This document shows positions 24,591-32,874 of a DNA stretch of 64,000 nucleotides, piece after piece (positions within the stretch are counted from its first letter, which is position 1; the number at the start of each line of letters is the position of its first letter). Made by a program: the position numbers and the translations under genes. The stretch comes from Mesorhizobium sp. M1B.F.Ca.ET.045.04.1.1 (lineage in GTDB: Bacteria; Pseudomonadota; Alphaproteobacteria; Rhizobiales; Rhizobiaceae): contig NZ_CP034448.1 of the NCBI RefSeq assembly GCF_003952465.1, forward strand, positions 3,015,001 to 3,079,000, read 5' to 3'. The notes beneath the pieces are model-generated. The model did no database searches, was not told the DNA's origin, and saw nothing but the letters and a program-made list of their open reading frames with translations.

Positions 24591-24739
24591 TGGCCAGGCG
24601 CCAGCCTGTTCGAAAGCGCTGCAACAAAGTCTGCAGTCGATCATTGATCTCTGGCAGTCCACGCTGGCTACTCCAGACCTCACTTCCGCCGGCAGTGGCC
24701 GGCGGATTGTTTTCGTTGCCTTGAATTCGCGAGTTGGCA

Positions 24740-24982
24740 ATGCGGTCTTTCTCTTCTCCGGTCTATGTGAGGACCGACCGACTGGGCTTACGCTATGGGG
24801 TTGATCACGTTCAAAAGGCCGCCGAGCAGCTCCGCAAATGGTCAAAACGTGGTCCTAGTTGGCACAAGGCGATGATCCTTTGCCAGTCTGCCTTGGAGGG
24901 CGATCCGATCGACCCGCAGATCATACGAAAAGCTTTCCGGGCCGCGGCTAAGGAGGCCGACATGTTGTTCCCTTCCGATTAG
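24740..24982 (+). CDS. DUF982 domain protein
   Basis: An 80-residue product: SFSSPVYVRTDRLGLRYGVD, HVQKAAEQLRKWSKRGPSWH, KAMILCQSALEGDPIDPQII, RKAFRAAAKEADML. It matches DUF982 closely (PVYVR, A.E.L..W..RGP.W..A...C..AL.G......AR.AF..AA.EA) and resembles 15023-15325. ATG 24740 is chosen over TTG 24734. Function unknown. Confidence 0.75.
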   Translation: MRSFSSPVYVRTDRLGLRYGVDHVQKAAEQLRKWSKRGPSWHKAMILCQSALEGDPIDPQIIRKAFRAAAKEADMLFPSD

Positions 24983-25059
24983 GGCGCCGCCCCAGATCGA
25001 GATCTATTTGTCGAAAATATTCCAGGAACCAGCTGCCTTCAACCGCTGCCGATTTGGTA

Positions 25060-25282
25060 TCCCCGATCAGCCAGCGTCCCTCGTCAGGAAGGACAGCGGG
25101 GGGTTGGCGATCCGCCTATTTAGAGCGCGCTTGCCCGACGCTGGGTGCGAAGTCGCCTGGAACTCGGCAGAGCAGTGCTGGGACTGCTCTTGCCATGGAT
25201 CCATTTCGGCCCGGATGGGGCTGTTCTGAATGGCCCCGCTGTGCTTCCGCTGCAGCGGATCGACTCTCCGATGCGGGAGTAG
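25060..25282 (+). pseudogene. Rieske-domain remnant (second FAD-Rieske oxidoreductase)
   Basis: Through two frame changes the sequence reads GCEVAWNSAEQCWDCSCHG, then FGPDGAVLNGPAVLPLQRID and a stop near 25282. It parallels GCIVQWNSTEQCWDCPCHG and the AADGAVLNGPAV tail of the gene at 3454. Only the last 60-70 residues remain, so this is the 3' end of a lost paralogue. Confidence 0.65.
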
Positions 25283-25550
25283 TCTGGCTTTTCGATCTGT
25301 GACACGCCCGGCGGCATGCAGTTGGACTTTACCCGCCATGTCGCGACAGGCGGCGATATTGCGCATTCCATCTCGCAACGCGACCCGAGCGCCGTTATCG
25401 ACCTCGACGCCGGCAATGGCGGCGTCACCCCGGCCATCCGCTTTAGCTATCGCCGAGCGCCACCAGGATCGATCTGGAACTACTAGCACCATGTCAGGTT
25501 TTGTTTGATGCGCGGTCATTGCATGGAGACTGAGTTCTTGGAGTAATGCG

Positions 25551-26861
25551 ATGGGCGACATCGGCGCCGAAGTCCGCGAGAAACAGACAATTGGGCTGGC
25601 AAGAGGGCCATTTCAGCGATTTCTGCGCACAATTGGGCCCGGCGTTATTACGGGCGCTGCAGACGACGATCCTTCGGGTATCGGCACCTACAGCCAAGCG
25701 GGTGCTCAGCTTGGCTTCAATATTGGCTGGACAATGATTTTCACCTTTCCGCTCATGGCTGGGATCCAGGAGATAGCGGCGCGGATTGGTCGGACGACAG
25801 GCCGAGGTATCTCTGGAAACCTCTCTCGACACTATCCCGCAGAACTGATGTATTTTGTGGTCGCCTTGTTGTTCGGCGCCAATGTTATCAATATTGGCGC
25901 GGACCTCAGCGCGATGGCTGAGGCGCTCCGATTGCTGGTGGGTGGCCCCGGTTCGCTCTACGTGGTTGGGTTCGGCTTGGCATCTATTGCTGCGATCGTC
26001 TTTGTCGACTACAGCCGGTATGTCACGGTTCTGAAATGGACGACGCTCAGCCTCTTCGCTTACGTTGTGGCTGCGTTCATGGCACATATCCCCTGGGGAG
26101 AAGCGCTCAAAGGCATTTTCATCCCGCACGTAGAATGGAACGGGTCTTTTTTCACAACGGTTCTTGCTGTTCTGGGCACTACGATTTCCCCCTATCTGTT
26201 CTTCTGGCAGTCCTCGCAAGAGGTGGAAGAGGAGAAGGTGGACCCGAAAGCCAAGCCGTTGAAATGGGCGCCATGGCAAGCATCTGGCGCCTTCCAGCGT
26301 ATTCGCGCAGACACCTTGGTCGGGATGGCATTTTCGAACCTGATAGCTATTGCGATCATCGTTACAACGGCCGCCACCTTGCACAAGGCGGGAGTGACTG
26401 AGATCAATTCCTCGACTGACGCTGCCAAAGCCCTGGAGCCAGTTGCAGGTAAGTTCGCGCTTATGGTCTTCGCGACCGGCATCATCGGCACCGGACTCCT
26501 TGCGGTGCCGATTCTCGCAGGTTCGGCTGCATTCGCCGTAGGTGAAGCGTGCCGTTGGCCGGTGGGGCTGGAGCGACAGCCCAAGGAGGCGATGGCGTTT
26601 TATACGACATTGGCTGCCGCGGCGATGCTCGGAATGGCTATCATCTTCATGTCGATCGATCCAATCAGGGCACTGTATTGGAGTGCTGTCACCAACGGCA
26701 TTTGCGCGGTTCCGGTGATGGTCGTCATGATGCAAATGACGGGGCGCTCCGAAGTCATGGGCGAGTTTCCTGTGCAGGGTTGGCTGCGGGCTCTCGGTTG
26801 GCTCGCTACCAGCACGATGGTCTTGTCTATGGTTGGCCTCGCGCTCCAATGGATAGTTTGA
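25551..26861 (+). CDS. Nramp-related divalent metal transporter with atypical metal site
   Basis: A 436-residue protein with about 11 transmembrane helices. TM1 carries GPGVITGAADDDPSGIGTYS (residues 29-48), clearly Nramp-like, but the usual DPGN is DPSG. TM6 reads LGTTISPYLFFWQ (209-221) where classical Nramps have a MPH motif. These are the residues that bind Mn2+/Fe2+ in MntH, so substrate and coupling may differ, as in Nramp-related Mg2+ or Al3+ carriers. The loop EEEKVDPKAKPLKW is cytoplasmic. The gene stands alone; the ATG at 25551 fits the family. Confidence 0.8.
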   Translation: MGDIGAEVREKQTIGLARGPFQRFLRTIGPGVITGAADDDPSGIGTYSQAGAQLGFNIGWTMIFTFPLMAGIQEIAARIGRTTGRGISGNLSRHYPAELMYFVVALLFGANVINIGADLSAMAEALRLLVGGPGSLYVVGFGLASIAAIVFVDYSRYVTVLKWTTLSLFAYVVAAFMAHIPWGEALKGIFIPHVEWNGSFFTTVLAVLGTTISPYLFFWQSSQEVEEEKVDPKAKPLKWAPWQASGAFQRIRADTLVGMAFSNLIAIAIIVTTAATLHKAGVTEINSSTDAAKALEPVAGKFALMVFATGIIGTGLLAVPILAGSAAFAVGEACRWPVGLERQPKEAMAFYTTLAAAAMLGMAIIFMSIDPIRALYWSAVTNGICAVPVMVVMMQMTGRSEVMGEFPVQGWLRALGWLATSTMVLSMVGLALQWIV

Positions 26862-27296
26862 AACGGCGCCAACTGAGTTCTCGCCCGCGCATATGGCCTT
26901 CTCGGTTCACTGAGAGTTGCCCCAAACTATCCTTCATCCGACTTGTCAGCCCCGCAATCTACATCTCAAAAAGGGGTTGTTATACTACTCCACGAATGCA
27001 ACGTGGGGGTCGCTCCGGCTCACTGCATCCTTCGTTGCCGCAAGGGTTTGGGACCACGCCGTTACGATGCTCTTCTAGAAAGCTTGCGCTGCGGCAAGGT
27101 AGAGCGAGGCGACGGCATCCGCGACAAGCACGTCGGCGGTCTCCCGGACGATGCTTGACCGTCTCGGGTTCCGCACAGCAGGTTGTTCCTTTTCGCTCGT
27201 GACGAGGCATACCGCCATTGCCTGGCGCACAAGCAACCTCCCTCCGTTTTCCGCGTTGGAACATCCGAGGGCACCTTTAAGCTTCGGAGAATCCCA
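26862..27296. other. Intergenic, no gene supported
   Basis: Short frames only; none has a ribosome site or recognisable product. No clear terminator after the Nramp gene. Confidence 0.35.
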
Positions 27297-27484
27297 TGAG
27301 AAAGCTTCTCTCTCCACCGCTGCGGCTATGCTGGTCGGCGGACCTTCGGCCCTTGCGCAATCGGCGGCAGTGGCGCCTTTTGCAAACAGCGCCAAGCTCG
27401 ACACGGGCGACGTCCGTGAAGACCGTGTCCAGTGCCAGCGCGTTCGACATCGAGTCAAGCCAGCCCGAGCAATCGCATCAGTGA
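27297..27484 (+). pseudogene. Small secreted protein, frameshifted
   Basis: ATG 27297 gives MRKLLS. A frame change near 27310 is needed to continue a signal peptide (STAAAMLVGGPSALAQ) and a short mature part (SAAVAPFANSAKLDTGDV). The unshifted frame is Arg/Pro-rich and looks spurious until its stop at 27484. GGAGAATCCC precedes the ATG. Probably a recently inactivated periplasmic small-protein gene. Confidence 0.45.
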
Positions 27485-27584
27485 GGCACAGCAGTCTCCG
27501 ATCTTACCAATGGGCTAAATCGAGGCCGTCGATGCTGTCGGGCAATCCTCGGATTGACGCGCGGCCTATCAATAGGAGTCAACC

Positions 27585-28016
27585 ATGAGACATCAAACGC
27601 TAAATGAGCTGCAAGCAATTGCCGACGTTAACTCGCTAGGGCCAACGTCAACGATGACCAAAACGCAACGGATTGAGCGCTGGGCAGATCTTCTTGATAA
27701 ACATCCCGTGCGAAGCCTCGGAATGCTGATCGGCACCGAATACTTGCCTGCGGAGGCCCGCGGGCTGGCACGGGCAGATGGTTCCCCCATTACCGTTGCA
27801 TTCGAAGATCCTTTGCTGCGTGCTGCAGGTCTCAAAAATGACACTTATGGAGAGGCCAAGCGCTTCTTCGAACTCAGCGACTGGCAACTGCATGACATAG
27901 TCTGTAGTTGCCATGCTGGTACCCTGACAGAAGGCAAATCTGCCGCCGCGACGGTCCGCCGGAGCCTCAACGGGCGCAGATTTCTTGTTTGGCTAAGATA
28001 TGTGCTCATGCACTGA
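27585..28016 (+). CDS. Conserved hypothetical protein
   Basis: A 143-residue product with AGGAGTC before ATG 27585: MRHQTLNELQAIADVNSLGP, TKTQRIERWADLLDKHPVRS, FEDPLLRAAGLKNDTYGEAK, RFFELSDWQLHDIVCSCHAG. The LRAAGLK.DTYGEAKRFFELSD..LH.IVC.CH stretch is a recurring rhizobial signature; two Cys and a His (CSCH) could bind metal. The C-terminal 25 residues are basic and may be altered. Cytoplasmic, function unknown. Confidence 0.65.
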   Translation: MRHQTLNELQAIADVNSLGPTSTMTKTQRIERWADLLDKHPVRSLGMLIGTEYLPAEARGLARADGSPITVAFEDPLLRAAGLKNDTYGEAKRFFELSDWQLHDIVCSCHAGTLTEGKSAAATVRRSLNGRRFLVWLRYVLMH

Positions 28017-28535
28017 TGGATTGTCGCTGGAAACGACAGATCGGCGTTGTCGGGCGCGACGAGGATTACGACCAAGGGCGGTTGAACCGTCTGTTGAAAT
28101 AGGCGGGTTTCAAATCGATGCGGCGTATACTCACTGATGCGAAGAACAACGCGCGAACAACGGCAATCGCCACAACCGCGGTTCTTGACATAAAATCTGC
28201 ATGGGCCTGTGCCTTGATCACGGCATAGAAAAGTCGTCGCGGCTTCGGGACCGCCCAGGAGGTCTTCCAGGGATTGTGAGTTAGGGAAGACAACCCTAGA
28301 CAAAACTCGCGGCTCTCGCACGGGCTTGTCCGAGGCAAGCATTGCTTCGGAACAGGCCGTGCATACCGGCAAAATTAGCAGTGCCGGCCACTCTCGAGGG
28401 CCTGCTGGCCGCGAGAATGCGGTTCACCGATAGCAAGCCTGTAGCAGACTCGCGCGATAGCACCGGTCGCTGAGATGCGCAGCCGGTCAATCGTTGCCCG
28501 CCACGCAATTGGTTCCTGTCGTCCCTTCGCAGGGT
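28017..28535. other. Intergenic, no gene supported
   Basis: No coding signal found on either strand. Its right end leads into the EcfG promoter of the next operon. Confidence 0.35.
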
Positions 28536-28560
28536 GGAACTGTTCTTCCCTCCGCCGGTT
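28536..28560 (+). promoter_or_regulatory. EcfG-like promoter of the 28.6-30.0 kb operon
   Basis: GGAAC (28536-28540), 16 bases, GGTT (28557-28560), 31 bases before ATG 28592. GTT is kept; the first -10 base is G instead of C. Confidence 0.6.
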
Positions 28561-28591
28561 ATTTGAATCTCATCCAGCGGAGATGCTACCC

Positions 28592-28876
28592 ATGGACCAC
28601 ACAAATCACGTAAGGCTAACAAACGCCGAACTCACCCCGGACATCCTCGAAGGCGCAACCATCTACGGACCCGAGGACGAGAAGATCGGTTCTGTCGATC
28701 ATGTCCACGGTAGCCAGGTCGTCATCGATGTCGGCGGCTTCCTCGGCATCGGCGCCAAGCCTGTTGCCGTTGCCGCAAACCAGCTCGACTTCATGCGCGA
28801 CGAAGATGGTGACGTGCACGCCGTGACGTCATGGACGAAGGATCAACTCAAGAACATGCCGGAACACCGCGATTAG
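28592..28876 (+). CDS. PRC-barrel-like / DUF2171-type stress protein
   Basis: A 94-residue product: NAELTPDILEGATIYGPEDE, KIGSVDHVHGSQVVIDVGGF, LGIGAKPVAVAANQLDFMRD, EDGDVHAVTSWTKDQLKNMP. It is homologous to the second PRC-barrel repeat of the 21248-22102 protein (IIVDVGGFLGIGEKKVAV). It lacks a signal peptide, so it should be cytoplasmic. It is the first gene of a plus-strand operon (28592-30002) behind an EcfG promoter. Confidence 0.8.
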   Translation: MDHTNHVRLTNAELTPDILEGATIYGPEDEKIGSVDHVHGSQVVIDVGGFLGIGAKPVAVAANQLDFMRDEDGDVHAVTSWTKDQLKNMPEHRD

Positions 28877-28885
28877 GAGGTCAAT

Positions 28886-29083
28886 ATGACTACGCCGCGC
28901 CACGGTGCTCCAGGCACCACCGAATAGAAACCGCGCTGGGAGGGCCCACCGGAAAACCGGCCTCCGGGCTATCTGCCTGCCAAAGACGATCCGGACGAAG
29001 ATCGCGATGCCGCCGGCGAAAACCTCAAGGACCCCGACAAACGCGATCTCGGAGATGCGCTGAAAACGAAACGAAACAAATAG
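28886..29083 (+). pseudogene. Small hydrophilic protein with in-frame amber codon
   Basis: TAGGAGG precedes ATG 28886. The frame MTTPRHGAPGTTE is stopped by TAG at 28925-28927 and then stays open for 51 more codons (KPRWEGPPENRPPGYLPAKD, DPDEDRDAAGENLKDPDKRD) to the natural TAG at 29081. A single AAG-to-TAG change explains it. No alternative start follows the amber. Gaps of 9 bases to both neighbours show it belongs to the operon. The charged, Pro-rich product would be disordered. Confidence 0.6.
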
Positions 29084-29092
29084 GAGGCACGC

Positions 29093-29392
29093 ATGCCACG
29101 CGGAGACAAGTCGAAATACACCGACAAGCAGGAACGCAAGGCCGACCATATCGCCGAAGGCTACGAGAAGCGCGGCATTTCGGAAAAGGAGGCTGAGCGG
29201 CGCGCTTGGGCGACCGTCAACAAGGACGATGGCGGCGGCAAGAAGGAAGGCGGCTCCGGCAGTGGCAAGCACACCGGAAACGCAGCCGCCCATAAGGGCG
29301 GAAGGAAGGGTGGTGCTGCCTCAGCCAATCGCTCGGCCGCTGAACGCTCGGCGTCGGCAAAGAAAGCGGCGAGAACAAGAGCGCATCAATGA
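29093..29392 (+). CDS. Basic KGG-type protein (often called plasmid stabilisation protein)
   Basis: A 99-residue product with TAGGAGG before ATG 29093: MPRGDKSKYTDKQERKADHI, AEGYEKRGISEKEAERRAWA, TVNKDDGGGKKEGGSG, then a Lys/Ala-rich tail with HKGGRKGG. The YTDKQ.RKA.HI..GYE.RG....EA..RAWATVNK core is widespread in proteobacteria and annotated, without strong evidence, as plasmid stabilisation. The basic tail suggests nucleic-acid binding. Third gene of the stress operon. Confidence 0.75.
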   Translation: MPRGDKSKYTDKQERKADHIAEGYEKRGISEKEAERRAWATVNKDDGGGKKEGGSGSGKHTGNAAAHKGGRKGGAASANRSAAERSASAKKAARTRAHQ

Positions 29393-29393
29393 C

Positions 29394-30002
29394 ATGTCTG
29401 CGCCGGGACTGGCCTATGGTCCGTTGGGTGACAGGTGCGTGCATCTTTGCGTCGACATGCAGCGCCTCTTTGCCGAACCATCGCCGTGGGCGACGCCTTG
29501 GATCACCCGTGTCTTGCCGCGGATCGAAAGTCTTGTCGAACGGCGCGCCGCCCAGACCGTATTTACCCGTTTCCTCCCAGCTCGCAAACCAGGCCATGGC
29601 ATCGGCACCTGGAAGCACTACTATCAACGATGGGCGTCAATGACCCTGGCGGAGATTGGCTTCGAAATGGCCGATCTTCTGCCGTCGCTGGCGCGGCACT
29701 GTCCACCCGCAGCCATTATCGACAAGCACATCTACTCGCCTTGGTTCGAGGGGAAGCTCACGAGTCTACTGACGGAGAGGAAAACTGACACGTTGGTGAT
29801 CACCGGCGGCGAGACCGACGTATGTGTGCTCGCCACCGTGTTAGGAGCCATCGACTTCGGTTTCCGTGTGGTGCTGGTAACCGACGCGCTGTGTAGCTCG
29901 TCCGACGCCACCCATGATGCACTACTGACGGTCTATCACCAGCGGTTTGCACAGCAGGTCGAAACGGTGGAAATGGAGACGATCCTGTCAAGCTGGACTT
30001 GA
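29394..30002 (+). CDS. Isochorismatase-family cysteine hydrolase
   Basis: A 202-residue product starting one base after the preceding stop. The catalytic triad of the family is visible: D21 in HLCVDMQRLF, K111 in AAIIDKHIYS, and C144 in ITGGETDVCVLATV, followed by a cis-peptide region and the late helix SSDATHDALL. Such enzymes hydrolyse amides or vinyl ethers (nicotinamidase, isochorismatase and others). The substrate is unknown. Placement at the end of an EcfG-driven operon suggests a stress role. Confidence 0.85.
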   Translation: MSAPGLAYGPLGDRCVHLCVDMQRLFAEPSPWATPWITRVLPRIESLVERRAAQTVFTRFLPARKPGHGIGTWKHYYQRWASMTLAEIGFEMADLLPSLARHCPPAAIIDKHIYSPWFEGKLTSLLTERKTDTLVITGGETDVCVLATVLGAIDFGFRVVLVTDALCSSSDATHDALLTVYHQRFAQQVETVEMETILSSWT

Positions 30003-30402
30003 TGCAAGAGTCGAGATTCCGCCTGCCGGGCGGGCTCATTGCGAAACGTCTGGACACGTCAGTGCTTCATCGCTGATTTTTCTCTCAAATCCTCCCGGTT
30101 TTATTTCGTTCTTCTGACGGCTATGGTCTTTTTGCACGTTGCTTTTCCGTTCGGACTGACTGACGTGATCTCCTACGCCATGTTCGTCGCCGCTCCCTTT
30201 GGATCGTGCGCGCGTTCGCGTTGGCCGCTAGTGCCCTCGAGCGGACGACGCGGAGCGGGGATCCGCTGGCTGTGAGCGATCTAAGCGCTGCGTCAGGCCG
30301 GGTTTGCCGGAACAGAAGGGCCATTTCCGAGTTAATATTCTGATCAACAGTGGAGCAGTGCGCTCAGGATGCACAGCGCCCAAACAGAGAAAGAAAAGTC
30401 CC
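30003..30402. other. Intergenic, no gene supported
   Basis: A hydrophobic open stretch near 30100-30200 has no start or ribosome signal. Nothing else is seen. Confidence 0.35.
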
Positions 30403-30567
30403 ATGAGTCTCGGCGCAATTTTGATAGTTATACTGATTCTTCTATTGATTGGCGGCTTCAGTGGCCTCGGTGGCAGTCCCTTTTACGGCACCGGGTACTA
30501 TGGGGGCGGTGGCTTGGGGTTGGTGTTGCTGATCATCATTATCCTGGTTTTCCTCGGTCGCCTGTAG
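30403..30567 (+). CDS. DUF3309 small membrane protein
   Basis: A 54-residue product: MSLGAILIVILILLLIGGFS, a Gly/Tyr-rich hinge (GSPFYGTGYYGGGGLG) and a second hydrophobic segment LVLLIIIILVFLGRL. This is the DUF3309 pattern of two short membrane helices around a G/Y loop. The AAGAAAAG upstream is a weak ribosome site. Function unknown; often found among stress genes. Confidence 0.8.
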   Translation: MSLGAILIVILILLLIGGFSGLGGSPFYGTGYYGGGGLGLVLLIIIILVFLGRL

Positions 30568-30649
30568 CGAATTGGGCGAACCGAGCCTGGACGGGTTCAC
30601 GCGACGTGTTTTGGATCTGTAGTCCTCCATCGGGGCACGCCGCAGGCGC

Positions 30650-30775
30650 TTAGCGGCACCGGCCGGAGAGCGCCACGACGAAGGCGATGCCGATCCAGGC
30701 GAGCGGTAGCAGGAAGGTCAGGTGGATGCGGATCTCGGTGCCGCCGACACGGAGGACCGGGTAGGACCACCGCAT
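30650..30775 (-). pseudogene. M50 (site-2 protease-like) N-terminal fragment
   Basis: The frame from ATG 30775 reads MRWSYPVLRVGGTEIRIHLT and FLLPLAWIGIAFVVALSGRC, then stops. This matches the first transmembrane segment of M50 zinc proteases (G..IRIH.TF...L.W); the HExxH site and all later segments are missing. Confidence 0.55.
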
Positions 30776-31288
30776 GATGTGACTCCGTCGGGTCGGGAAG
30801 CGGGCCACGCCCGCCGAGCATGCCCCCGTTTGCAGTCGCGTCAAGTGGCTGGTCACTCGATCGAGCGCGTGACTCCGGCCGGCCGTCATGCAGGAATTTC
30901 GGCCGCCGCACGCCATTTCCTCAAGAAGTCCTGGGGTATCACCCGGTGACTGCCTGCCGCTGCATCGTCTACGCAGCGCCCATTGCGAGGCACAGCACCG
31001 CGCGGTCCGCGCGCGACCGTGCGGGTGAATTCTTCCACTGGGCCAAGGGTGGTCGCCAAGGTCGCCCGACAGAGGCCGTGGGCGAAAATGGATATCGATT
31101 TCGTGCGTATGATCGCGGCCGAGCGAGAGGACCGAAGGGGTTGAAGCTTGTTACCTCGCGCTTGCGCGGTGCGGCCGGCAAGGGCGGGCGAGGCGCAAGC
31201 AGTGGCGCGGGGCGACCTGGCGCTATCTCAGTGACGCTCGCTACCTTCCCGAACCCGTTCTCCGCGCCGCGATCACCTCGGATTCGAC
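30776..31288. other. Intergenic, no gene supported
   Basis: A long plus-strand open frame here is Arg/Ser/Pro-rich and has no family features; judged spurious. Confidence 0.35.
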
Positions 31289-31327
31289 CGTCATTCTCCC
31301 GGCGGCCTAATCGCTGGGAGAATGACG
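31289..31327. repeat. Perfect 12-bp inverted repeat
   Basis: CGTCATTCTCCC (31289-31300) / GGGAGAATGACG (31316-31327) with a 15-base loop. It lies downstream of the thermonuclease gene (minus strand, ends 31465) and may be its terminator, though no T-run is present. Confidence 0.45.
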
Positions 31328-31464
31328 ACAGCGCGCTGTTCGCCGGCAGATCGCTCGCGCCGAGCACCATGCTCAACCCTTGCCGCCGCTCAAGCTAGAC
31401 AGAGGTGCCGTGATAACGATCCTGAGCTGGCTACCATTTTTCCGATGAAAGGCTCCTGATACTT

Positions 31465-32319
31465 TCAGCATAGCGTCTCGCACGCCACGCCGTCGCCGTC
31501 CCGATCCAGCTTACCGCCCCATGAGCAATTCTGCAGATACCATTGGGCCTCATCGCAGGAACTGATCTGCTTGCATGTCCGCCGCGGCTCGCACAAATAG
31601 CCACTCTGCGCGACCAGCTTGCGGCTCATGATGCCAAGCGGTTGGCTCGACGGTGCCGCGCCGTCGGGAGGCGATGCGCGCCAGTCCCATGGCGCCTCGA
31701 ACCTCCCAACCCACATGCCAACCTGCGCCGCCTGCGCTTTCGCCTGCTGCGCCGCATAGGCGCCGTGGCTGTAGCGGGGCCAGTCCAGCGCTTGGCCGTG
31801 ATCGACCATCCATTCCGCCACGCTGGCGCCGTCGGCGCGCCGGCAGTCGCCGACGAACCGGTGATAGCGATCCCAGGTCACGAACGTGCACTGCACCGGC
31901 CTCGAGGCGGCCAGAAACCCCTCAAGCGCCTCCGCCGAGTGCCGGCCGCAGGGATATTCGAAGCCCTTGGCGTCGTCGCAATATTGCTTGCTCTCCGGCG
32001 CGTCGATGCCGTTGAAACGGATGCGCTGCCCGTGGATCTCGATCGTGTCGCCGTCGATGACGGACGCGATCCCGGTGATCGGCTGCGGCTTCGGTCCGAT
32101 CAGATTCGACAGGTTGAGCTCGGGCAGGCTGTCGCTGTGCTGCATGGCTGTTTGAGCGGCCAGCACGCCGGCCGTGGCGACAGTCACGAAGATCAGTCGC
32201 CGCGGAACGCTCGCCCAATGCAAAGCCCGCGACCGCTTTGCGCCGGTGCGCTTGCGCCACTGTTCAGACCGATTGTCGTGCCGTGATCTGTCCAAGCCCC
32301 GCCCCTCTAGCAACAGCAT
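31465..32319 (-). CDS. Thermonuclease-like (SNase) protein with excalibur domain
   Basis: A 284-residue protein. After a basic N-terminus and one membrane helix (RRLIFVTVATAGVLAAQTAM, about 40-59) comes an SNase-like domain starting SVIDGDTIEIHGQRIRFNGI and continuing DAPESKQ, with R101 and the GIDAPE loop as expected catalytic or structural elements. A later CDEAQWYLQNCSW and DRDGDGVACETLC (about 270-284) form an excalibur Ca-binding domain. The protein should be membrane-anchored with the nuclease in the periplasm. A truncated copy of its N-terminus lies at 1906-2037. Confidence 0.8.
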   Translation of the reverse strand: MLLLEGRGLDRSRHDNRSEQWRKRTGAKRSRALHWASVPRRLIFVTVATAGVLAAQTAMQHSDSLPELNLSNLIGPKPQPITGIASVIDGDTIEIHGQRIRFNGIDAPESKQYCDDAKGFEYPCGRHSAEALEGFLAASRPVQCTFVTWDRYHRFVGDCRRADGASVAEWMVDHGQALDWPRYSHGAYAAQQAKAQAAQVGMWVGRFEAPWDWRASPPDGAAPSSQPLGIMSRKLVAQSGYLCEPRRTCKQISSCDEAQWYLQNCSWGGKLDRDGDGVACETLC

Positions 32320-32464
32320 GAGGCAAATATTGACCGTTGTCTACATAATGACCCGGCACCATCAGACTTGGGTCGCATCGCAAGCAGACTGTTGCGTCAT
32401 TTTTCTGGGCGTACCGCCGAAGTATTGTTCAGCGATCAACAGACCGAAGCCGGGGGGCTTTGTC

Positions 32465-32659
32465 ATGATGTACGTCGTCAGTGCATTCGAAACTTGGTAT
32501 TGGCAACCCGTCCTCGCAACGAAGAATGCCGCTGAGGCATTGGCGCTCGCTGAAGAGATTGGTCAAAGGGGACGCCTCGAACAGAAGCCGGAACCAGATG
32601 CGCCTCGGGCTACCACGGGGCGGCGAACCGGTCAGATCCCGCCAGCCAACGATCAGTGA
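32465..32659 (+). CDS. Small hypothetical protein
   Basis: A 64-residue frame: MMYVVSAFETWYWQPVLATK, NAAEALALAEEIGQRGRLEQ and a Pro/Arg-rich tail. The first 40 residues have a sensible strand-helix pattern, but the ribosome site is weak (GGGGGC) and the tail looks random. Possibly a small DNA-associated or truncated protein. Low to medium confidence. Confidence 0.4.
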   Translation: MMYVVSAFETWYWQPVLATKNAAEALALAEEIGQRGRLEQKPEPDAPRATTGRRTGQIPPANDQ

Positions 32660-32817
32660 GCGCACACTTTCGTAAGGGACGGGGTTGAACTCAAACGTTC
32701 TAACCAGGGTGCCGTGACCCCCTAAGCATTGCGATGATATCAAGGGCCTCCTGCCGCTTGAACGGTCCAATGGTGGCCCCTAAGCTTAAGGATTTCCGGG
32801 AAGAAAACTAGCAGTCG

Positions 32818-32842
32818 GGAACCACGGTCGGCGCCAGATGTT
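32818..32842 (+). promoter_or_regulatory. EcfG-like promoter of ku
   Basis: GGAAC (32818-32822), 17 bases, GTT (32840-32842), that is GGAAC-N16-TGTT, 32 bases before the Ku start. Stress-sigma control of Ku genes is known in Sinorhizobium; here it is inferred from the motif only. Confidence 0.45.
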
Positions 32843-32874
32843 CCTGGTGATCAGAACGATGACGGGAATGGCAC

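Noticed and set aside
25316..25486. 56-codon plus-strand frame before the Nramp-like gene
   Set aside because: Protein-like in places (AGNGGVTPAIRFSYRRAP) but no ribosome site, and it follows a decayed gene; could be a fragment but cannot be supported.
25494..26849. Minus-strand 451-codon frame opposite the Nramp-like gene
   Set aside because: The sense strand encodes a clear polytopic carrier; the antisense product has no recognisable feature.
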